Program-made: the position numbers and the translations under genes | Shown: positions 37,294-46,974 of the stretch, piece after piece | Layout of the letters: every line of letters begins with the position of its first letter | Numbering within the stretch: the stretch's first letter is position 1 | The notes under the pieces: generated by a model | Database searches by the model: none | Told to the model about the DNA's origin: nothing | What the model saw: the letters and a program-made list of their open reading frames with translations, nothing else | Origin: Polynucleobacter sp. HIN5 | GTDB taxonomy: Bacteria; Pseudomonadota; Gammaproteobacteria; Burkholderiales; Burkholderiaceae | DNA length: 64,000 nt | Assembly (NCBI RefSeq): GCF_030297555.1 | Contig: NZ_AP028136.1 | Location: forward strand, 930,001 to 994,000 | Reading direction: 5' to 3'

Positions 37294-39069
37294 TTAGAAT
37301 GTGCGCTCTTTGGGTGGAACCGACTCCACCGACAGGGGTTTAAGTTGTACTGGCTTGTAATCTAACTGATTGCCTTCGTACCACAGGGTATGTTTCATCC
37401 AGTTGGCATCATCGCGCTTGGGATGGTCATCATGGGCATGCGCGCCGCGACTCTCCTTGCGCGCGGCTGCTGAAACCATGGTGGAATTAGCCGTCTGAAT
37501 TAAGTTATCAATTTCTAGGGCTTCAATCCGTGCGGTATTAAAGATCTTTGATTTATCTTTGACCCACAGGTGTTTCGCACGCTCGGTGAGCTCTGCCATC
37601 TTGCGCACACCCTCATCGAGCAACTCTTGGTTACGGAACACGCCAGCGTAGGTTTGCATGGTCTTACGAATATCGTTCGCGAGATCTTGCGCATACTCAC
37701 CCGAACTACTGTTATCAAGCTTCGCAATACGCTCGAGCGTGAACTCACCAGCATCCGCAGGCAATGGTTTGTGTTCGCGGGCTTTTAAGTTGGCCTGCAC
37801 GACATGATTACCTGCGGCACGACCAAAAACCAATAGATCCAATAGCGAGTTGGTGCCCAGACGATTTGCACCATGCACTGAGACGCATGAGCACTCACCA
37901 ATCGCGTAGAGGCCGTTCACAATCGTATTGGGGTTGCCATTCTTCGGAACCACTACTTGACCATGAATATTCGTGGGGATACCACCCATTTGATAATGAA
38001 TCGTTGGTACGACAGGAATGGGTTCTTTGGTCACATCCACGTTCGCAAAGTTCATACCAATTTCGTAGACCGAGGGTAAGCGCTTCATGATGGTCTCTGC
38101 GCCAATATGTGTGAGATCCAACACTACATAATCACCATCCGGACCACAACCACGCCCTTCTTTAATTTCTTGATCCATTGAGCGCGATACAAAATCACGG
38201 GGAGCTAAATCCTTCAGTGTGGGTGCATAGCGTTCCATAAAACGCTCACCATTTTTGTTGCGCAAGATCCCGCCTTCACCACGACAGCCCTCAGTAAGCA
38301 AAACGCCCGCGCCCGCAACACCAGTTGGATGAAACTGCCAAAACTCCATATCCTCCAACGGTAAGCCAGCGCGCGCCGCCATGCCCATACCGTCACCCGT
38401 ATTGATATATGCATTGGTCGATGCAGCCCAAATACGGCCTGCTCCACCAGTGGCCATCAAGGTAATCTTGGCTTCGAGGATATAAACCTCACCCGTTTCC
38501 ATTTCAAGTGCGGTGACACCCACGACATCACCCTCTGCATCCCGAATTAAATCAAGCGCGAGCCACTCAACAAAGAAATGGGTCTTGGCTCTGACATTGC
38601 GTTGATACAAAGTGTGCAGCATGGCGTGCCCAGTTCGGTCAGCCGCTGCGCAAGCGCGCTGTACAGGTTTCTCGCCATAGTTCGCAGTGTGGCCGCCAAA
38701 TGGACGTTGGTAAATCGTGCCATCGGCATTGCGATCAAACGGCATACCGAAATGCTCAAGCTCATACACCACCTTCGGTGCCTCGCGGCACATAAACTCA
38801 ATCGCGTCTTGGTCACCTAACCAATCGGAACCCTTCACCGTATCGTAAAAGTGATAGTGCCAATTGTCCTCGCTCATATTGCCAAGCGATGCGCCAATAC
38901 CACCTTGGGCAGCGACCGTATGCGAACGGGTTGGGAATACTTTTGATAAGACTGCAACGCTGAGTCCTGCTTCCGAGAGTTGCAAGGCTGCCCGCATCCC
39001 GGAACCGCCGGCCCCTACGATCACAGCATCAAAACGCCTGCGGGGAAGTGATTTTTTAATGGCTGTCAT
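37294..39069 (-). CDS. sdhA: Succinate dehydrogenase flavoprotein subunit SdhA
   Basis: A 591-residue subunit that oxidises succinate to fumarate. The FAD-binding N-terminus DAVIVGAGGSGMRAAL, the FAD-linked His in TRSHTVAAQGG and the active-site Arg region HGANRLGTNSLLDL are clear. It starts three bases after the sdhD stop. Confidence 0.98.
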   Translation of the reverse strand: MTAIKKSLPRRRFDAVIVGAGGSGMRAALQLSEAGLSVAVLSKVFPTRSHTVAAQGGIGASLGNMSEDNWHYHFYDTVKGSDWLGDQDAIEFMCREAPKVVYELEHFGMPFDRNADGTIYQRPFGGHTANYGEKPVQRACAAADRTGHAMLHTLYQRNVRAKTHFFVEWLALDLIRDAEGDVVGVTALEMETGEVYILEAKITLMATGGAGRIWAASTNAYINTGDGMGMAARAGLPLEDMEFWQFHPTGVAGAGVLLTEGCRGEGGILRNKNGERFMERYAPTLKDLAPRDFVSRSMDQEIKEGRGCGPDGDYVVLDLTHIGAETIMKRLPSVYEIGMNFANVDVTKEPIPVVPTIHYQMGGIPTNIHGQVVVPKNGNPNTIVNGLYAIGECSCVSVHGANRLGTNSLLDLLVFGRAAGNHVVQANLKAREHKPLPADAGEFTLERIAKLDNSSSGEYAQDLANDIRKTMQTYAGVFRNQELLDEGVRKMAELTERAKHLWVKDKSKIFNTARIEALEIDNLIQTANSTMVSAAARKESRGAHAHDDHPKRDDANWMKHTLWYEGNQLDYKPVQLKPLSVESVPPKERTF

Positions 39070-39072
39070 TTT

Positions 39073-39438
39073 TTACACTTTCCATAGGATCTGAATGGCA
39101 TACGCAGCACAGCCGACGAGCCATAAAACAGTAAGCACCTGTAGACCCAAGCGAATGCCAACGGGCTTCACATAATCCATCCAAATATCACGCACACCAA
39201 TCCAAGCGTGGTAGAAAAGACTGAGCAAGGCAAGGAGGGTCAGCACCTTCATGAACTGATTGGCAAACAAGCCTGCCCAACCGTCATAACTGGGATTACC
39301 GTTCAGAAGATAAGCGATCAATAAAACAACAGTGAATGCAATCATGACGATCGCGGTAACGCGCTGAATAATCCATTCTTTAAGCCCGTAATGAGCACCA
39401 ACCACCAGACGCTTAGGACCAATATTATTTTTTGACAT
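39073..39438 (-). CDS. sdhD: Succinate dehydrogenase membrane anchor SdhD
   Basis: A 121-residue anchor with three transmembrane helices, starting at the ATG at 39438 (MSKNNIGPKRLVVGAHYGL). The signature KEWIIQRVTAIVM and a central LLSLFYHAWIGVRDIWMDYV, with the His expected to bind heme b, are typical. It lies ten bases after the sdhC stop. Confidence 0.93.
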   Translation of the reverse strand: MSKNNIGPKRLVVGAHYGLKEWIIQRVTAIVMIAFTVVLLIAYLLNGNPSYDGWAGLFANQFMKVLTLLALLSLFYHAWIGVRDIWMDYVKPVGIRLGLQVLTVLWLVGCAAYAIQILWKV

Positions 39439-39448
39439 AGCGTTCGAC

Positions 39449-39874
39449 CTAGAAGAGACCAAATAAACGCAGACCCAGTATCGCAGTCAACGTTAGACTA
39501 ATTACCATGACCGATACCGCCGAACGATTGGCGGCTGCCTTGTCCACTCCAATCTCAAGATCAAGGAACAAGTAACGAATCCCGGCGCAGAAATGATGCA
39601 AATAGCCCCAAATTAAGCCTAAGCAAATCAATTTCACAAGCGGGTTACCCAGCAAGTTCGAGAAATATGCAAAGCTGACCTCGGAAGCTAGGCTTTTATC
39701 GAATAAAAAAAGGATGAAGGGAAGAAACAGAAATAAGGCGGCGCCAGAAATGCGGTGAAGGATGGAAACTTTGCCAGGCCAAGGAAGTCGATATTGGGCA
39801 AGTTGTGCAATCCCGATGTTCCGGAACACTGGCCGCTGCTGGGCTGGATTTGAGTCCTGGTGTGAGTCACTCAT
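39449..39874 (-). CDS. sdhC: Succinate dehydrogenase cytochrome b556 subunit SdhC
   Basis: A 141-residue anchor with three helices. The family signature WPGKVSILHRISGAALFLF and the heme-ligand region HHFCAGIRYLFLDLEIG are present. I prefer the ATG at 39874 to an upstream in-frame TTG at 39907. It is the first gene of the sdhCDAB-sdhE-gltA run; the upstream 169-base gap should hold the promoter. Confidence 0.93.
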   Translation of the reverse strand: MSDSHQDSNPAQQRPVFRNIGIAQLAQYRLPWPGKVSILHRISGAALFLFLPFILFLFDKSLASEVSFAYFSNLLGNPLVKLICLGLIWGYLHHFCAGIRYLFLDLEIGVDKAAANRSAVSVMVISLTLTAILGLRLFGLF

Positions 39875-39917
39875 AGCTGGTTGTAATCCTGACGAATGAT
39901 GGGCCAAATTGTTAAAT

Positions 39918-39932
39918 TGTTGTATTGCAACA
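39918..39932. promoter_or_regulatory. Inverted repeat in the sdhC upstream region
   Basis: The sequence TGTTG, five bases, CAACA forms a perfect inverted repeat 44 bases before the sdhC ATG. On the minus strand CTGACG, 17 bases, TGCAAT overlaps it as a possible sigma70-type promoter, so the repeat would cover the -10 region. The rest of the 169-base gap is AT-rich and shows no other clear feature. A regulatory role is inference only. Confidence 0.35.
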
Positions 39933-40043
39933 TATTCTATTAGAAACGTCAGACTTAGTGGACACTTTTTTGCATCGAATAGCCTAACTTATTGATTTTA
40001 TGTAAATTAATTAATATATCTTTGGGTGTTTATCCTTAATGCA

Positions 40044-40778
40044 TTAGCTTAATTCGTTCACATAATGCAACTTTGTCGTCTCGTAATACGCCATACGGAC
40101 CTCTACCGGTTTATTGCCATACGTGAAGCTACGGCGCTCTACAGACAAAAGCGCTGCACCAGGGGCAAGGTTGAGATGGTTGGCCAACTCAGCACTGGCA
40201 TTCACAGCCTTGATTTGCTCCTCGGCCCAGACCATGTGGGTATTAAATTCGCTCTCATAAAAGCCGTACAAGGGACCATGCCAAGCACTCAAGCGCTCGA
40301 GGCTAATACCCTCAAAACGCTTTGATACAAGATAAATGGTCTCAAAGACCGTTGGTTGCCCACCAAAGCGCTGAATTCTTTTGACTTCGATTACTGGGTC
40401 GCTTGGCTTCTGTTCCAAAAGCACAGCAATATGCGCATCGGCCTGGCGTGATTCACAGCTCAGGAAAGTGCTCTTCAGAATTAGCTCTTTGCCATCATCT
40501 GGCGCAAGACGTAAGAACCGAAATTGCACCGCATCTTCCCGATGACTGGCTACAAAGGTGCCCTTCCCTTGATGTCGCACCACCACATTTTCAGCCGCAA
40601 GGGCGTCGATGGCTTTGCGCACAGTTCCTTGACTGACCTTATAGCGCTCGGCTAGGTCCATTTCACTGGGGATTGGCTGCCCAGGTTGCCACTCACCAGC
40701 TTGTAAGCTCTCCAATAAGAGCTCTTTGATCTGTTGATACAGAGGGCTAAAGCTAGCGGATTGCTCTACGGATCGCAT
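40044..40778 (-). CDS. GntR family regulator with UTRA domain (HutC type)
   Basis: A 244-residue regulator. The N-terminal winged helix (about 10-80) includes PIPSEMDLAERYKVSQGTVRKAI, and the C-terminal UTRA ligand domain (about 95-240) includes VIEVKRIQRFGGQPTVFETIY. The effector is unknown; HutC-type proteins bind small organic acids or amino acids. Lying between sdhC and the divergent mdh, it is a good candidate regulator of these TCA-cycle genes. Confidence 0.9.
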   Translation of the reverse strand: MRSVEQSASFSPLYQQIKELLLESLQAGEWQPGQPIPSEMDLAERYKVSQGTVRKAIDALAAENVVVRHQGKGTFVASHREDAVQFRFLRLAPDDGKELILKSTFLSCESRQADAHIAVLLEQKPSDPVIEVKRIQRFGGQPTVFETIYLVSKRFEGISLERLSAWHGPLYGFYESEFNTHMVWAEEQIKAVNASAELANHLNLAPGAALLSVERRSFTYGNKPVEVRMAYYETTKLHYVNELS

Positions 40779-40821
40779 CGTGATTAATCGTGATTCTTTT
40801 ATCTTATAAAAGACTTAGCTC

Positions 40822-40839
40822 TAGTGTAAATGTAAACTA
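40822..40839. promoter_or_regulatory. Palindromic site between gntR and mdh, candidate operator
   Basis: An 18-base imperfect palindrome (TAGT and ACTA at the ends, TGTAAATGTAAA within; 14 of 18 positions symmetrical) lies in the 108-base divergent region. On the minus strand TTTACA in the site, 18 bases, TAAGAT could be the promoter of the regulator gene, so binding would block it. This suits autoregulation by the GntR protein and possible control of mdh. Confidence 0.45.
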
Positions 40840-40886
40840 ATGGTTTGTAAGCAAATTCATCATTAACCCTTTATCCGGAGTTTGTA

Positions 40887-41876
40887 ATGGCAAAAGCCCC
40901 TATGCGTGTCGCTGTCACTGGTGCAGCAGGTCAAATTGGTTATTCCCTACTGTTTCGTATTGCTAATGGCGATATGTTGGGCAAAGATCAGCCCGTGATT
41001 TTGCAGTTATTAGAGATTCCGGATGAAAAGGCACAAAAAGCCCTCAAAGGGGTCATGATGGAACTGGAAGACTGCGCCTTCCCATTGTTGGCCGGAATGA
41101 CTGCTCATAGCGATCCAATGACCGCCTTCAAAGATATTGATGTGGCTCTGCTCGTCGGTGCTCGACCACGTGGCCCAGGTATGGAGCGCAAAGATTTGCT
41201 CTCCGCCAATGCGCAAATTTTTACGGCTCAAGGCAAGGCTCTCGATCAAGTCGCTAAGCGCACCGTCAAGGTATTAGTGGTTGGCAACCCTGCCAATACC
41301 AATGCCTACATTGCCATGAAGTCTGCGCCAAGCCTGCCAGCCAAAAACTTCACTGCCATGTTGCGTCTTGATCACAACCGTGCCCTCTCCCAATTGGCAA
41401 GCAAGACCAATAAAGCAGTCGCTGATATTGAGAAACTGATTGTGTGGGGTAATCACAGTCCAACCATGTACCCCGACTATCGCTTTGCGACGGTCAATGG
41501 TCAGTCAGTGAAAGACCTCATTAATGATCCCGCTTGGAACAAAGATGTCTTTATTCCAACGGTGGGCAAGCGTGGTGCCGCCATCATTGAAGCACGCGGC
41601 TTATCGTCAGCCGCCTCTGCAGCCAATGCCGCGATTGATCATGTGCGCGATTGGGTCTTGGGTACCAACGGTAAATGGGTCACGATGGGCATTCCGTCCG
41701 CTGGTGATTACGAGATCCCTGCTGAGATCATTTATGGCTTCCCCGTGACCTGCACCAATGGTGAATACACCCTCGTGAAGGGTTTAGAAATTGATGCGTT
41801 CTCCCGCGAACGCATGACCTTGACCTTAAACGAGTTGCTCGAGGAACAAGCGGGCGTTAAGCATCTTTTGGGTTAA
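40887..41876 (+). CDS. mdh: Malate dehydrogenase
   Basis: A 329-residue NAD-dependent dehydrogenase interconverting malate and oxaloacetate. N-terminal [19 protein letters not shown] is the nucleotide-binding loop, and [11 protein letters not shown] and [13 protein letters not shown] hold catalytic residues including the active His. It is of the cytosolic type with a [15 protein letters not shown] substrate loop. The RBS CCGGAG precedes the ATG. Confidence 0.97.
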   Translation: MAKAPMRVAVTGAAGQIGYSLLFRIANGDMLGKDQPVILQLLEIPDEKAQKALKGVMMELEDCAFPLLAGMTAHSDPMTAFKDIDVALLVGARPRGPGMERKDLLSANAQIFTAQGKALDQVAKRTVKVLVVGNPANTNAYIAMKSAPSLPAKNFTAMLRLDHNRALSQLASKTNKAVADIEKLIVWGNHSPTMYPDYRFATVNGQSVKDLINDPAWNKDVFIPTVGKRGAAIIEARGLSSAASAANAAIDHVRDWVLGTNGKWVTMGIPSAGDYEIPAEIIYGFPVTCTNGEYTLVKGLEIDAFSRERMTLTLNELLEEQAGVKHLLG

Positions 41877-41913
41877 GATCAATTTTTACAAAAGACTTAT
41901 TTCAGGAGACAGC

Positions 41914-42294
41914 ATGCGCAAATTACCAAGCTCATTACTTGCAGTATTGCTCGTGAGTATGGCGCTTGGTCTTGCGCAACAAGTTCATGCTCAACAGAGC
42001 GCATTGACTGTGCCGCATGTCTGGACCTGTAGTAACAATGAGCGCTTTATTACGAGCGGCCCCGTTGAAAAGCTCGAAGTGCAATGGCGCTCTAAATCCT
42101 ATGCCATGCTCAAGGAGCAGTCCTTACCAGGCAGTATGCGGTTTAAGAACTACGACAGCGGCCTTGATTTAGTGGTGATTGGTCCAAAAGCAATGCTATT
42201 TAACATCAAAACGGGTGTTCGGGTGGCAGATGAATGTAAGACCGTGGCGATGAAAGAAGGCAAGGAAGCCCACCTTCTCGCCCTCGAGAAATAA
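41914..42294 (+). CDS. Secreted protein resembling MliC-type lysozyme inhibitors
   Basis: A 126-residue protein with a Sec signal (cleavage near VHAQQSAL) and two cysteines in the mature part (VWTCSNNERF and VADECKTV). The pattern of an N-terminal Cys strand, a KSYAM strand, SGMRF-like GSMRFKNYDSGLDL and a final Cys resembles the MliC fold, which inhibits C-type lysozyme. The similarity is by eye and weak. A good RBS (CAGGAG) precedes the ATG; mdh ends 37 bases upstream. Confidence 0.55.
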   Translation: MRKLPSSLLAVLLVSMALGLAQQVHAQQSALTVPHVWTCSNNERFITSGPVEKLEVQWRSKSYAMLKEQSLPGSMRFKNYDSGLDLVVIGPKAMLFNIKTGVRVADECKTVAMKEGKEAHLLALEK

Positions 42295-42309
42295 TCCATC
42301 CAATACCAA

Positions 42310-43521
42310 TCAATGAAATAACGGTTGCTGCGAAGGACTATCTTCGGGCATCTCGGCATGAACTACCTCACCCTGCCGATCTGGAAATAGTGGTACCCCA
42401 CAATCGTCACATAACTCGGGTGTAAATAACACGGCGTGCCGGAATACATCTTCCACACCAGCGTCATGCAAGGCATCGCAAATCCGTTTAATCGGACTCT
42501 CTTCGTCCGAGACATCATTAAGGGCGTCACTGGCCACACTCTCACGATCGTATAAGGGCCAAATCACTCCATAGATAATTTCTGAGGAGCCCTTGAGGCT
42601 AAACGCGATGCGGTACTCATCGGCTTGCTCTTCACCAAAGGCACCGACCACACATGACAAGCCAGCGGGTAGAACGCCAAGAGTCGATTCTAGAAAGTTC
42701 ACGGCTGCACGAATACTCAAGGGCCGCACATGTTTATCGGCCAAGCGGCAGTTCGTGAAATACGCCTCGGGCAAGAGAAGCTCAAACTCACAGCCAGGTA
42801 AGAGTTGGCACAGTGGATCGTACATGGCACTTTGCCACTCGACTAAGGCTACACCGCGCTCTTGGCGCTGAGGCCCATCCATTTGCCACCGAAAGATCGG
42901 CTGTTGATGTGGCGCAATGATCACCGCCAGAATGAAGCGGGGATCAGCCAGAACTGCAATGGTCTCCGACATATCACGCAGCTCGAGTTTCATTTCACCA
43001 CCGGATACGGCGGCATTCGCTAGGGTTTCAAGTAAGGTACGAGTTTGGGTATGCGAATGGGGCATTTGATCAATGCTGTAGAGCCAGGGCACGATCGCAA
43101 ATTGGGTGCCCTCGGCAGCCACTGCGCGTTGCAATGCGCTAGCTGATGCTTCAATTAAGGAAACGGGCAAGGGCCCTGAGGGAATTTGATAACGAGTATG
43201 GGCCACAATGGGCATGGCAATGAGTAATGCATCCCAATGCGAACCCTCATGCTCAAAACTCATGGACTCGGCCAAGGTCTCGGCGGTATCGGCTAACACT
43301 TCAAAGGCAACCGTATTGATCCGAAAGGTTTGATCAAGCGCCGCATCAATCACTGATTGATGATGACTCTTCAGAAGCTTGAGAAGACGAGTTCGTAAAC
43401 GCTCCTCCCAAAACCGATCTTCAACCTGACTACCCGATGCGGCCAAGGAAATGGAATCCGCTACCAAGCGCTCGGTCTCAGGCGAGGTACGTTGAGATGT
43501 TTTGGAACGATGAACCGCCAT
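42310..43521 (-). CDS. DUF2863 family protein
   Basis: A 403-residue soluble protein without signal peptide or membrane helices. The N-terminal segment SPETERLVADSISLAASGSQVEDRFWEERL resembles DUF2863, a family of unknown function found mainly in Burkholderiales. It contains Cys residues near its end (LCDDCGVPLFPDRQGE) that look like half of a metal site. It ends 15 bases from the convergent MliC-like gene. No function can be stated. Confidence 0.72.
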   Translation of the reverse strand: MAVHRSKTSQRTSPETERLVADSISLAASGSQVEDRFWEERLRTRLLKLLKSHHQSVIDAALDQTFRINTVAFEVLADTAETLAESMSFEHEGSHWDALLIAMPIVAHTRYQIPSGPLPVSLIEASASALQRAVAAEGTQFAIVPWLYSIDQMPHSHTQTRTLLETLANAAVSGGEMKLELRDMSETIAVLADPRFILAVIIAPHQQPIFRWQMDGPQRQERGVALVEWQSAMYDPLCQLLPGCEFELLLPEAYFTNCRLADKHVRPLSIRAAVNFLESTLGVLPAGLSCVVGAFGEEQADEYRIAFSLKGSSEIIYGVIWPLYDRESVASDALNDVSDEESPIKRICDALHDAGVEDVFRHAVLFTPELCDDCGVPLFPDRQGEVVHAEMPEDSPSQQPLFH

Positions 43522-43561
43522 AATGAATAAGCACTCCTGCTAAATATATTTACTTCAAAAT

Positions 43562-44341
43562 TTACTTCGCTTGTTCCGCACGACGAAATACGGGTTTATC
43601 CGGCTTCGATTCTGCGGCGCTATAGCGATAGCCTTCGGATTTAAAGTGCTTGAGCTCTGCCGGGTCTGTAATGCGATTCTCCACTACAAAGCGCGCCATG
43701 AGTCCCCGTGCTCGCTTGGCATAGAAAGAGATGATTTTGTACTTGCCATCCTTCTCATCCTGAAAAACCGGCGAGATCACTGGGCACCCCAAGGCATCGG
43801 CTTGCAGTACCTTGAAATATTCTTCTGATGCTAAGTTCAGTAAGAATGGTTTTTTCTGTTGACTCAGTGTTTTCTCAAGGGCTTTCGTAATGCGATCGCC
43901 CCAAAAGGCATACAAATCCTTACCACGGGCATTTTTCAAGGCAGTACCCATTTCCAAGCGATAGGGTTGCATTAGGTCTAAGGGGCGTAAGACTCCATAC
44001 AAGCCTGACAAAATCCGCACATGCTCTTGCGCAAAGTCTAGTGCCTTCGCATCCAAGGATTTTGCATCAAAGCCCTCGTACACATCCCCATTAAAAGCGA
44101 GGAGCGCTGGCCGACTGTTCTCAGTCGTAAATGTTTTGGACCAATCGCGATAACGGCCCACGTTCAGTACCGCTAATGGGTCTGAGATTCCCATTAATTT
44201 GCCCACCTGCTGGGGGGAAAGTTTTTTGAGATCTGCAATGAGCTTGGCTGACTCCCCCACAAAATCAGATAGGGTGTGTTTCTTAACCTTTAACGGTGAT
44301 TCGTAATCGAGGGATTTAGCAGGCGATAAAACAATTAACAT
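43562..44341 (-). CDS. yaaA: Peroxide stress protein YaaA
   Basis: A 259-residue protein of the YaaA/DUF328 family, with N-terminal [12 protein letters not shown], central [13 protein letters not shown] and the C-terminal [15 protein letters not shown]. In E. coli YaaA is induced by OxyR and lowers free iron during peroxide stress; it binds DNA. It lies 40 bases downstream of the DUF2863 gene, so they may be co-transcribed. Confidence 0.94.
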   Translation of the reverse strand: MLIVLSPAKSLDYESPLKVKKHTLSDFVGESAKLIADLKKLSPQQVGKLMGISDPLAVLNVGRYRDWSKTFTTENSRPALLAFNGDVYEGFDAKSLDAKALDFAQEHVRILSGLYGVLRPLDLMQPYRLEMGTALKNARGKDLYAFWGDRITKALEKTLSQQKKPFLLNLASEEYFKVLQADALGCPVISPVFQDEKDGKYKIISFYAKRARGLMARFVVENRITDPAELKHFKSEGYRYSAAESKPDKPVFRRAEQAK

Positions 44342-44392
44342 AAATGATGGCTCGTTTAATAGTGCTTAGTACACTATTCTAGTCACCTTCAA

Positions 44393-45667
44393 TTATTTTG
44401 CAGAAGCGCTAATCCGCTTGGCAATCGCGGCGCTACAAATACCAGCTAAAACGGCCCATTCCAAAGAGATGGTCACGGTACCAACCCCCGTAATGACCAT
44501 TGGGATCCATTCTTGCGCCCCTGAGCGAAATTCATGGCGAATCTGCGCAAGATCAATCAAGTTCCAAGCCACCGCTAAGAGTAAGGCGGCAATGACGGCA
44601 TAAGGCAGATGCTCCGCCAAAGGCGAAACAAAGATCAAGATTACTAATAAGAAAACTGCGGCACAAATCGCGGCGAGCGGCGTTTGCGCATTGGCTGCCA
44701 AGTTCACACCAGAGCGATTGAACGATCCGCTTGATGGATAGGCTGAGAAGAAAGATCCACCCACATTCGCAAGCCCCTGACCAATGAACTCTTGGTTTGC
44801 ATCAAATGAGTCATTGCGTTTCAGTGCCAAAGCACGTGCGATTGCCATCGCCTCAGTCGAGGCCAACAAAGTCATCACCAAGACCGGCCCAAACAGGAGT
44901 TGCAGATGCTCTAGTGACAGGACGGGATAAGATAGTGGCGGCAACGCCCCAGGGATCGCACTCACCTTACGGATCCCAGAAAATTCGGTGAAGTACTGCT
45001 CCAGAACCAGCAGAGCAACACTACCCACAATTACTGCGATCAGCATGGCGGGAATCCATCGATTGAGCGGCTTCCATAAACGCATGGTCACCAAGGTAAT
45101 CAGTACTAAAGCCAAGACCTGTGGTCGCCACTGGCCTTGATGAATCGCAATGATGGTTTGCAGGATAGTGTCGAGCACACTCGTGCCACGCCCGATCTCA
45201 ATCCCCAACAAGGTTCCAACTTGGCTATTAATGATCAGTACAGCAGCGCCAGCAGTAAAGCCCACAATCACGGAGTGCGGCACTTTCTCAACCCACTTCC
45301 CTGCGCCACCCAAACCCAATGCAATCTGAATCACGCCAATCAGAAAACTGAGCGTGAGTACCAGCACTACGTAATGCTCACTCTCCGGAATTGCTAAGGG
45401 TGCAATCAAAGCCATGGTGGTGAGCGAGATCGCATTGGCTGGTCCGGTCACCATTAAGCGGCTTGATCCAAAGAGTGCAGCGATGATGCACGGGACCATC
45501 GCAGCATACAAACCATAGTGCGGGGGCATGCCTGCTAATAGAGCAAATGCAATCCCTTGGGGCAACACCACAATGGCACCCGTTAAGCCAGCGAGAAGAT
45601 CCGCACGCACTACTCCCGGCTTCTGATATTCCGGTAACCAACGGGCAAAGGGCAAAGAGAACCGCAA
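44393..45667 (-). CDS. SulP family anion transporter without a STAS domain
   Basis: A 424-residue membrane protein with about 11 helices. The SulP signature GLTGAIVVLPQGIAFALLAGMPPHYGLYA is near the N-terminus and the TGPANAISL and STEAMAIARAL motifs follow. The protein ends right after the transmembrane part (AVLAGICSAAIAKRISASAK), where most SulP proteins carry a cytoplasmic STAS domain. The start appears to be a TTG at 45667, with no ATG before the first helix. The substrate may be sulfate, bicarbonate or another anion. Confidence 0.88.
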   Translation of the reverse strand: MRFSLPFARWLPEYQKPGVVRADLLAGLTGAIVVLPQGIAFALLAGMPPHYGLYAAMVPCIIAALFGSSRLMVTGPANAISLTTMALIAPLAIPESEHYVVLVLTLSFLIGVIQIALGLGGAGKWVEKVPHSVIVGFTAGAAVLIINSQVGTLLGIEIGRGTSVLDTILQTIIAIHQGQWRPQVLALVLITLVTMRLWKPLNRWIPAMLIAVIVGSVALLVLEQYFTEFSGIRKVSAIPGALPPLSYPVLSLEHLQLLFGPVLVMTLLASTEAMAIARALALKRNDSFDANQEFIGQGLANVGGSFFSAYPSSGSFNRSGVNLAANAQTPLAAICAAVFLLVILIFVSPLAEHLPYAVIAALLLAVAWNLIDLAQIRHEFRSGAQEWIPMVITGVGTVTISLEWAVLAGICSAAIAKRISASAK

Positions 45668-45715
45668 TTTATGAATGATCCTAAGTACATAGAGTCAGCG
45701 TGGCACAATTTAGTC

Positions 45716-46954
45716 ATGCCATCACCGCTGCTCCAAACTCCACATTCTAGCGATAGTCTTCCGCCCGAGGGCTGGTTTACCTCCAAACTACCGCAAGTTG
45801 GCACCACGATTTTCACCACCATGTCGGCTTTAGCCGCTGAGCACCAGGCCATTAATCTCGGTCAAGGGTTTCCGGACTTTCCGTGCGACCCAGCCCTACT
45901 CGATGCCGTCAATCACGCCATGCGTTTGGGTCATAACCAATATGCCCCCATGCCAGGCATTCTTGAACTGCGTGAGGCACTTGCGCAGAAGCTTGCAACC
46001 CTTTATGGCCATCACTACGATCCGCACTCCGAGATTACGGTCACCGCTGGGGCAACCCAAGCGATCTTTACTGCGATTCAAACTTGCGTTGGCCCTAATG
46101 ATGAAGTGATTGTGATTGAACCTGCTTTTGATAGTTACTTACCAGCGATCCAATTGGCTGGTGGCAAAGCGGTTCCTGTAGCAATGGAGATTGTGCGCGA
46201 TCATGATGGACTTGTCGATGCCTATGCCTTGCCATGGGAAGCGCTAGCGAATGCCATTACTTCAAAAACCCGTTTAATTATTACCAACACGCCACATAAT
46301 CCTACGGCCAGCATTTGGGAAGCCACCGATTTGGAACGCTTATATAGCTTGGTCAAAGATACCTCGATCTTGATCCTGAGCGATGAGGTCTATGAACACA
46401 TGGTGTTTGATGGCAAACCTCACGAGAGTATCGCGCGCCATGCGGCACTGGCAGAGCGCAGCTTCTTGGTTTCTAGTTTTGGCAAGACCTTTCATGTGAC
46501 GGGCTGGAAACTCGCATTGATTGCTGCGCCCGCTACACTCATGCATGAATATCGCAAGGTGCACCAATTTAATGTGTTCTCAGTCAATACACCCATGCAA
46601 TACGCGGTTGCGCAGTACATGCAAAACCCCGAGCATTACCTTAATCTTCCAGCGTTTTACCAAGCCAAGCGCGATTTCTTCCGGGCGGAGCTTGCAAGTA
46701 CTCCACTGAAGTTATTACCGTGTGCGGGTAGTTATTTTCAATGCGTTGATTACACCGCCCTGCCACGCAAAGAGGCCAGTCTTCCAGAGGCAGAGTTCTG
46801 TCGGTGGTTAACCACAGAGTTGGGCGTTGCAGCCATTCCAAACTCCGCCTTCTATGCCAAGCAAACGGAATCGGGTGTCATCCGTTTTTGTTTTGCCAAA
46901 CAAGAGTCAACACTGAAAACCGCACTGCTTCGTTTACAAGCCTTAGTACCCTAA
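45716..46954 (+). CDS. ybdL: PLP-dependent methionine aminotransferase (YbdL-like)
   Basis: A 412-residue class I aminotransferase from the ATG at 45716; a start at 45671 would leave only three bases to the divergent transporter. Similarity to E. coli YbdL is clear from KLPQVGTTIFTTMSALA, INLGQGFPDFPCD, ITVTAGATQAIFTAI, the PLP-lysine region SSFGKTFHVTGWK and IRFCFAKQESTL. YbdL prefers methionine, so methionine salvage is likely. Kynurenine aminotransferase-type enzymes are close relatives. Confidence 0.9.
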   Translation: MPSPLLQTPHSSDSLPPEGWFTSKLPQVGTTIFTTMSALAAEHQAINLGQGFPDFPCDPALLDAVNHAMRLGHNQYAPMPGILELREALAQKLATLYGHHYDPHSEITVTAGATQAIFTAIQTCVGPNDEVIVIEPAFDSYLPAIQLAGGKAVPVAMEIVRDHDGLVDAYALPWEALANAITSKTRLIITNTPHNPTASIWEATDLERLYSLVKDTSILILSDEVYEHMVFDGKPHESIARHAALAERSFLVSSFGKTFHVTGWKLALIAAPATLMHEYRKVHQFNVFSVNTPMQYAVAQYMQNPEHYLNLPAFYQAKRDFFRAELASTPLKLLPCAGSYFQCVDYTALPRKEASLPEAEFCRWLTTELGVAAIPNSAFYAKQTESGVIRFCFAKQESTLKTALLRLQALVP

Positions 46955-46974
46955 TCAATACCGACAAGAGAACC

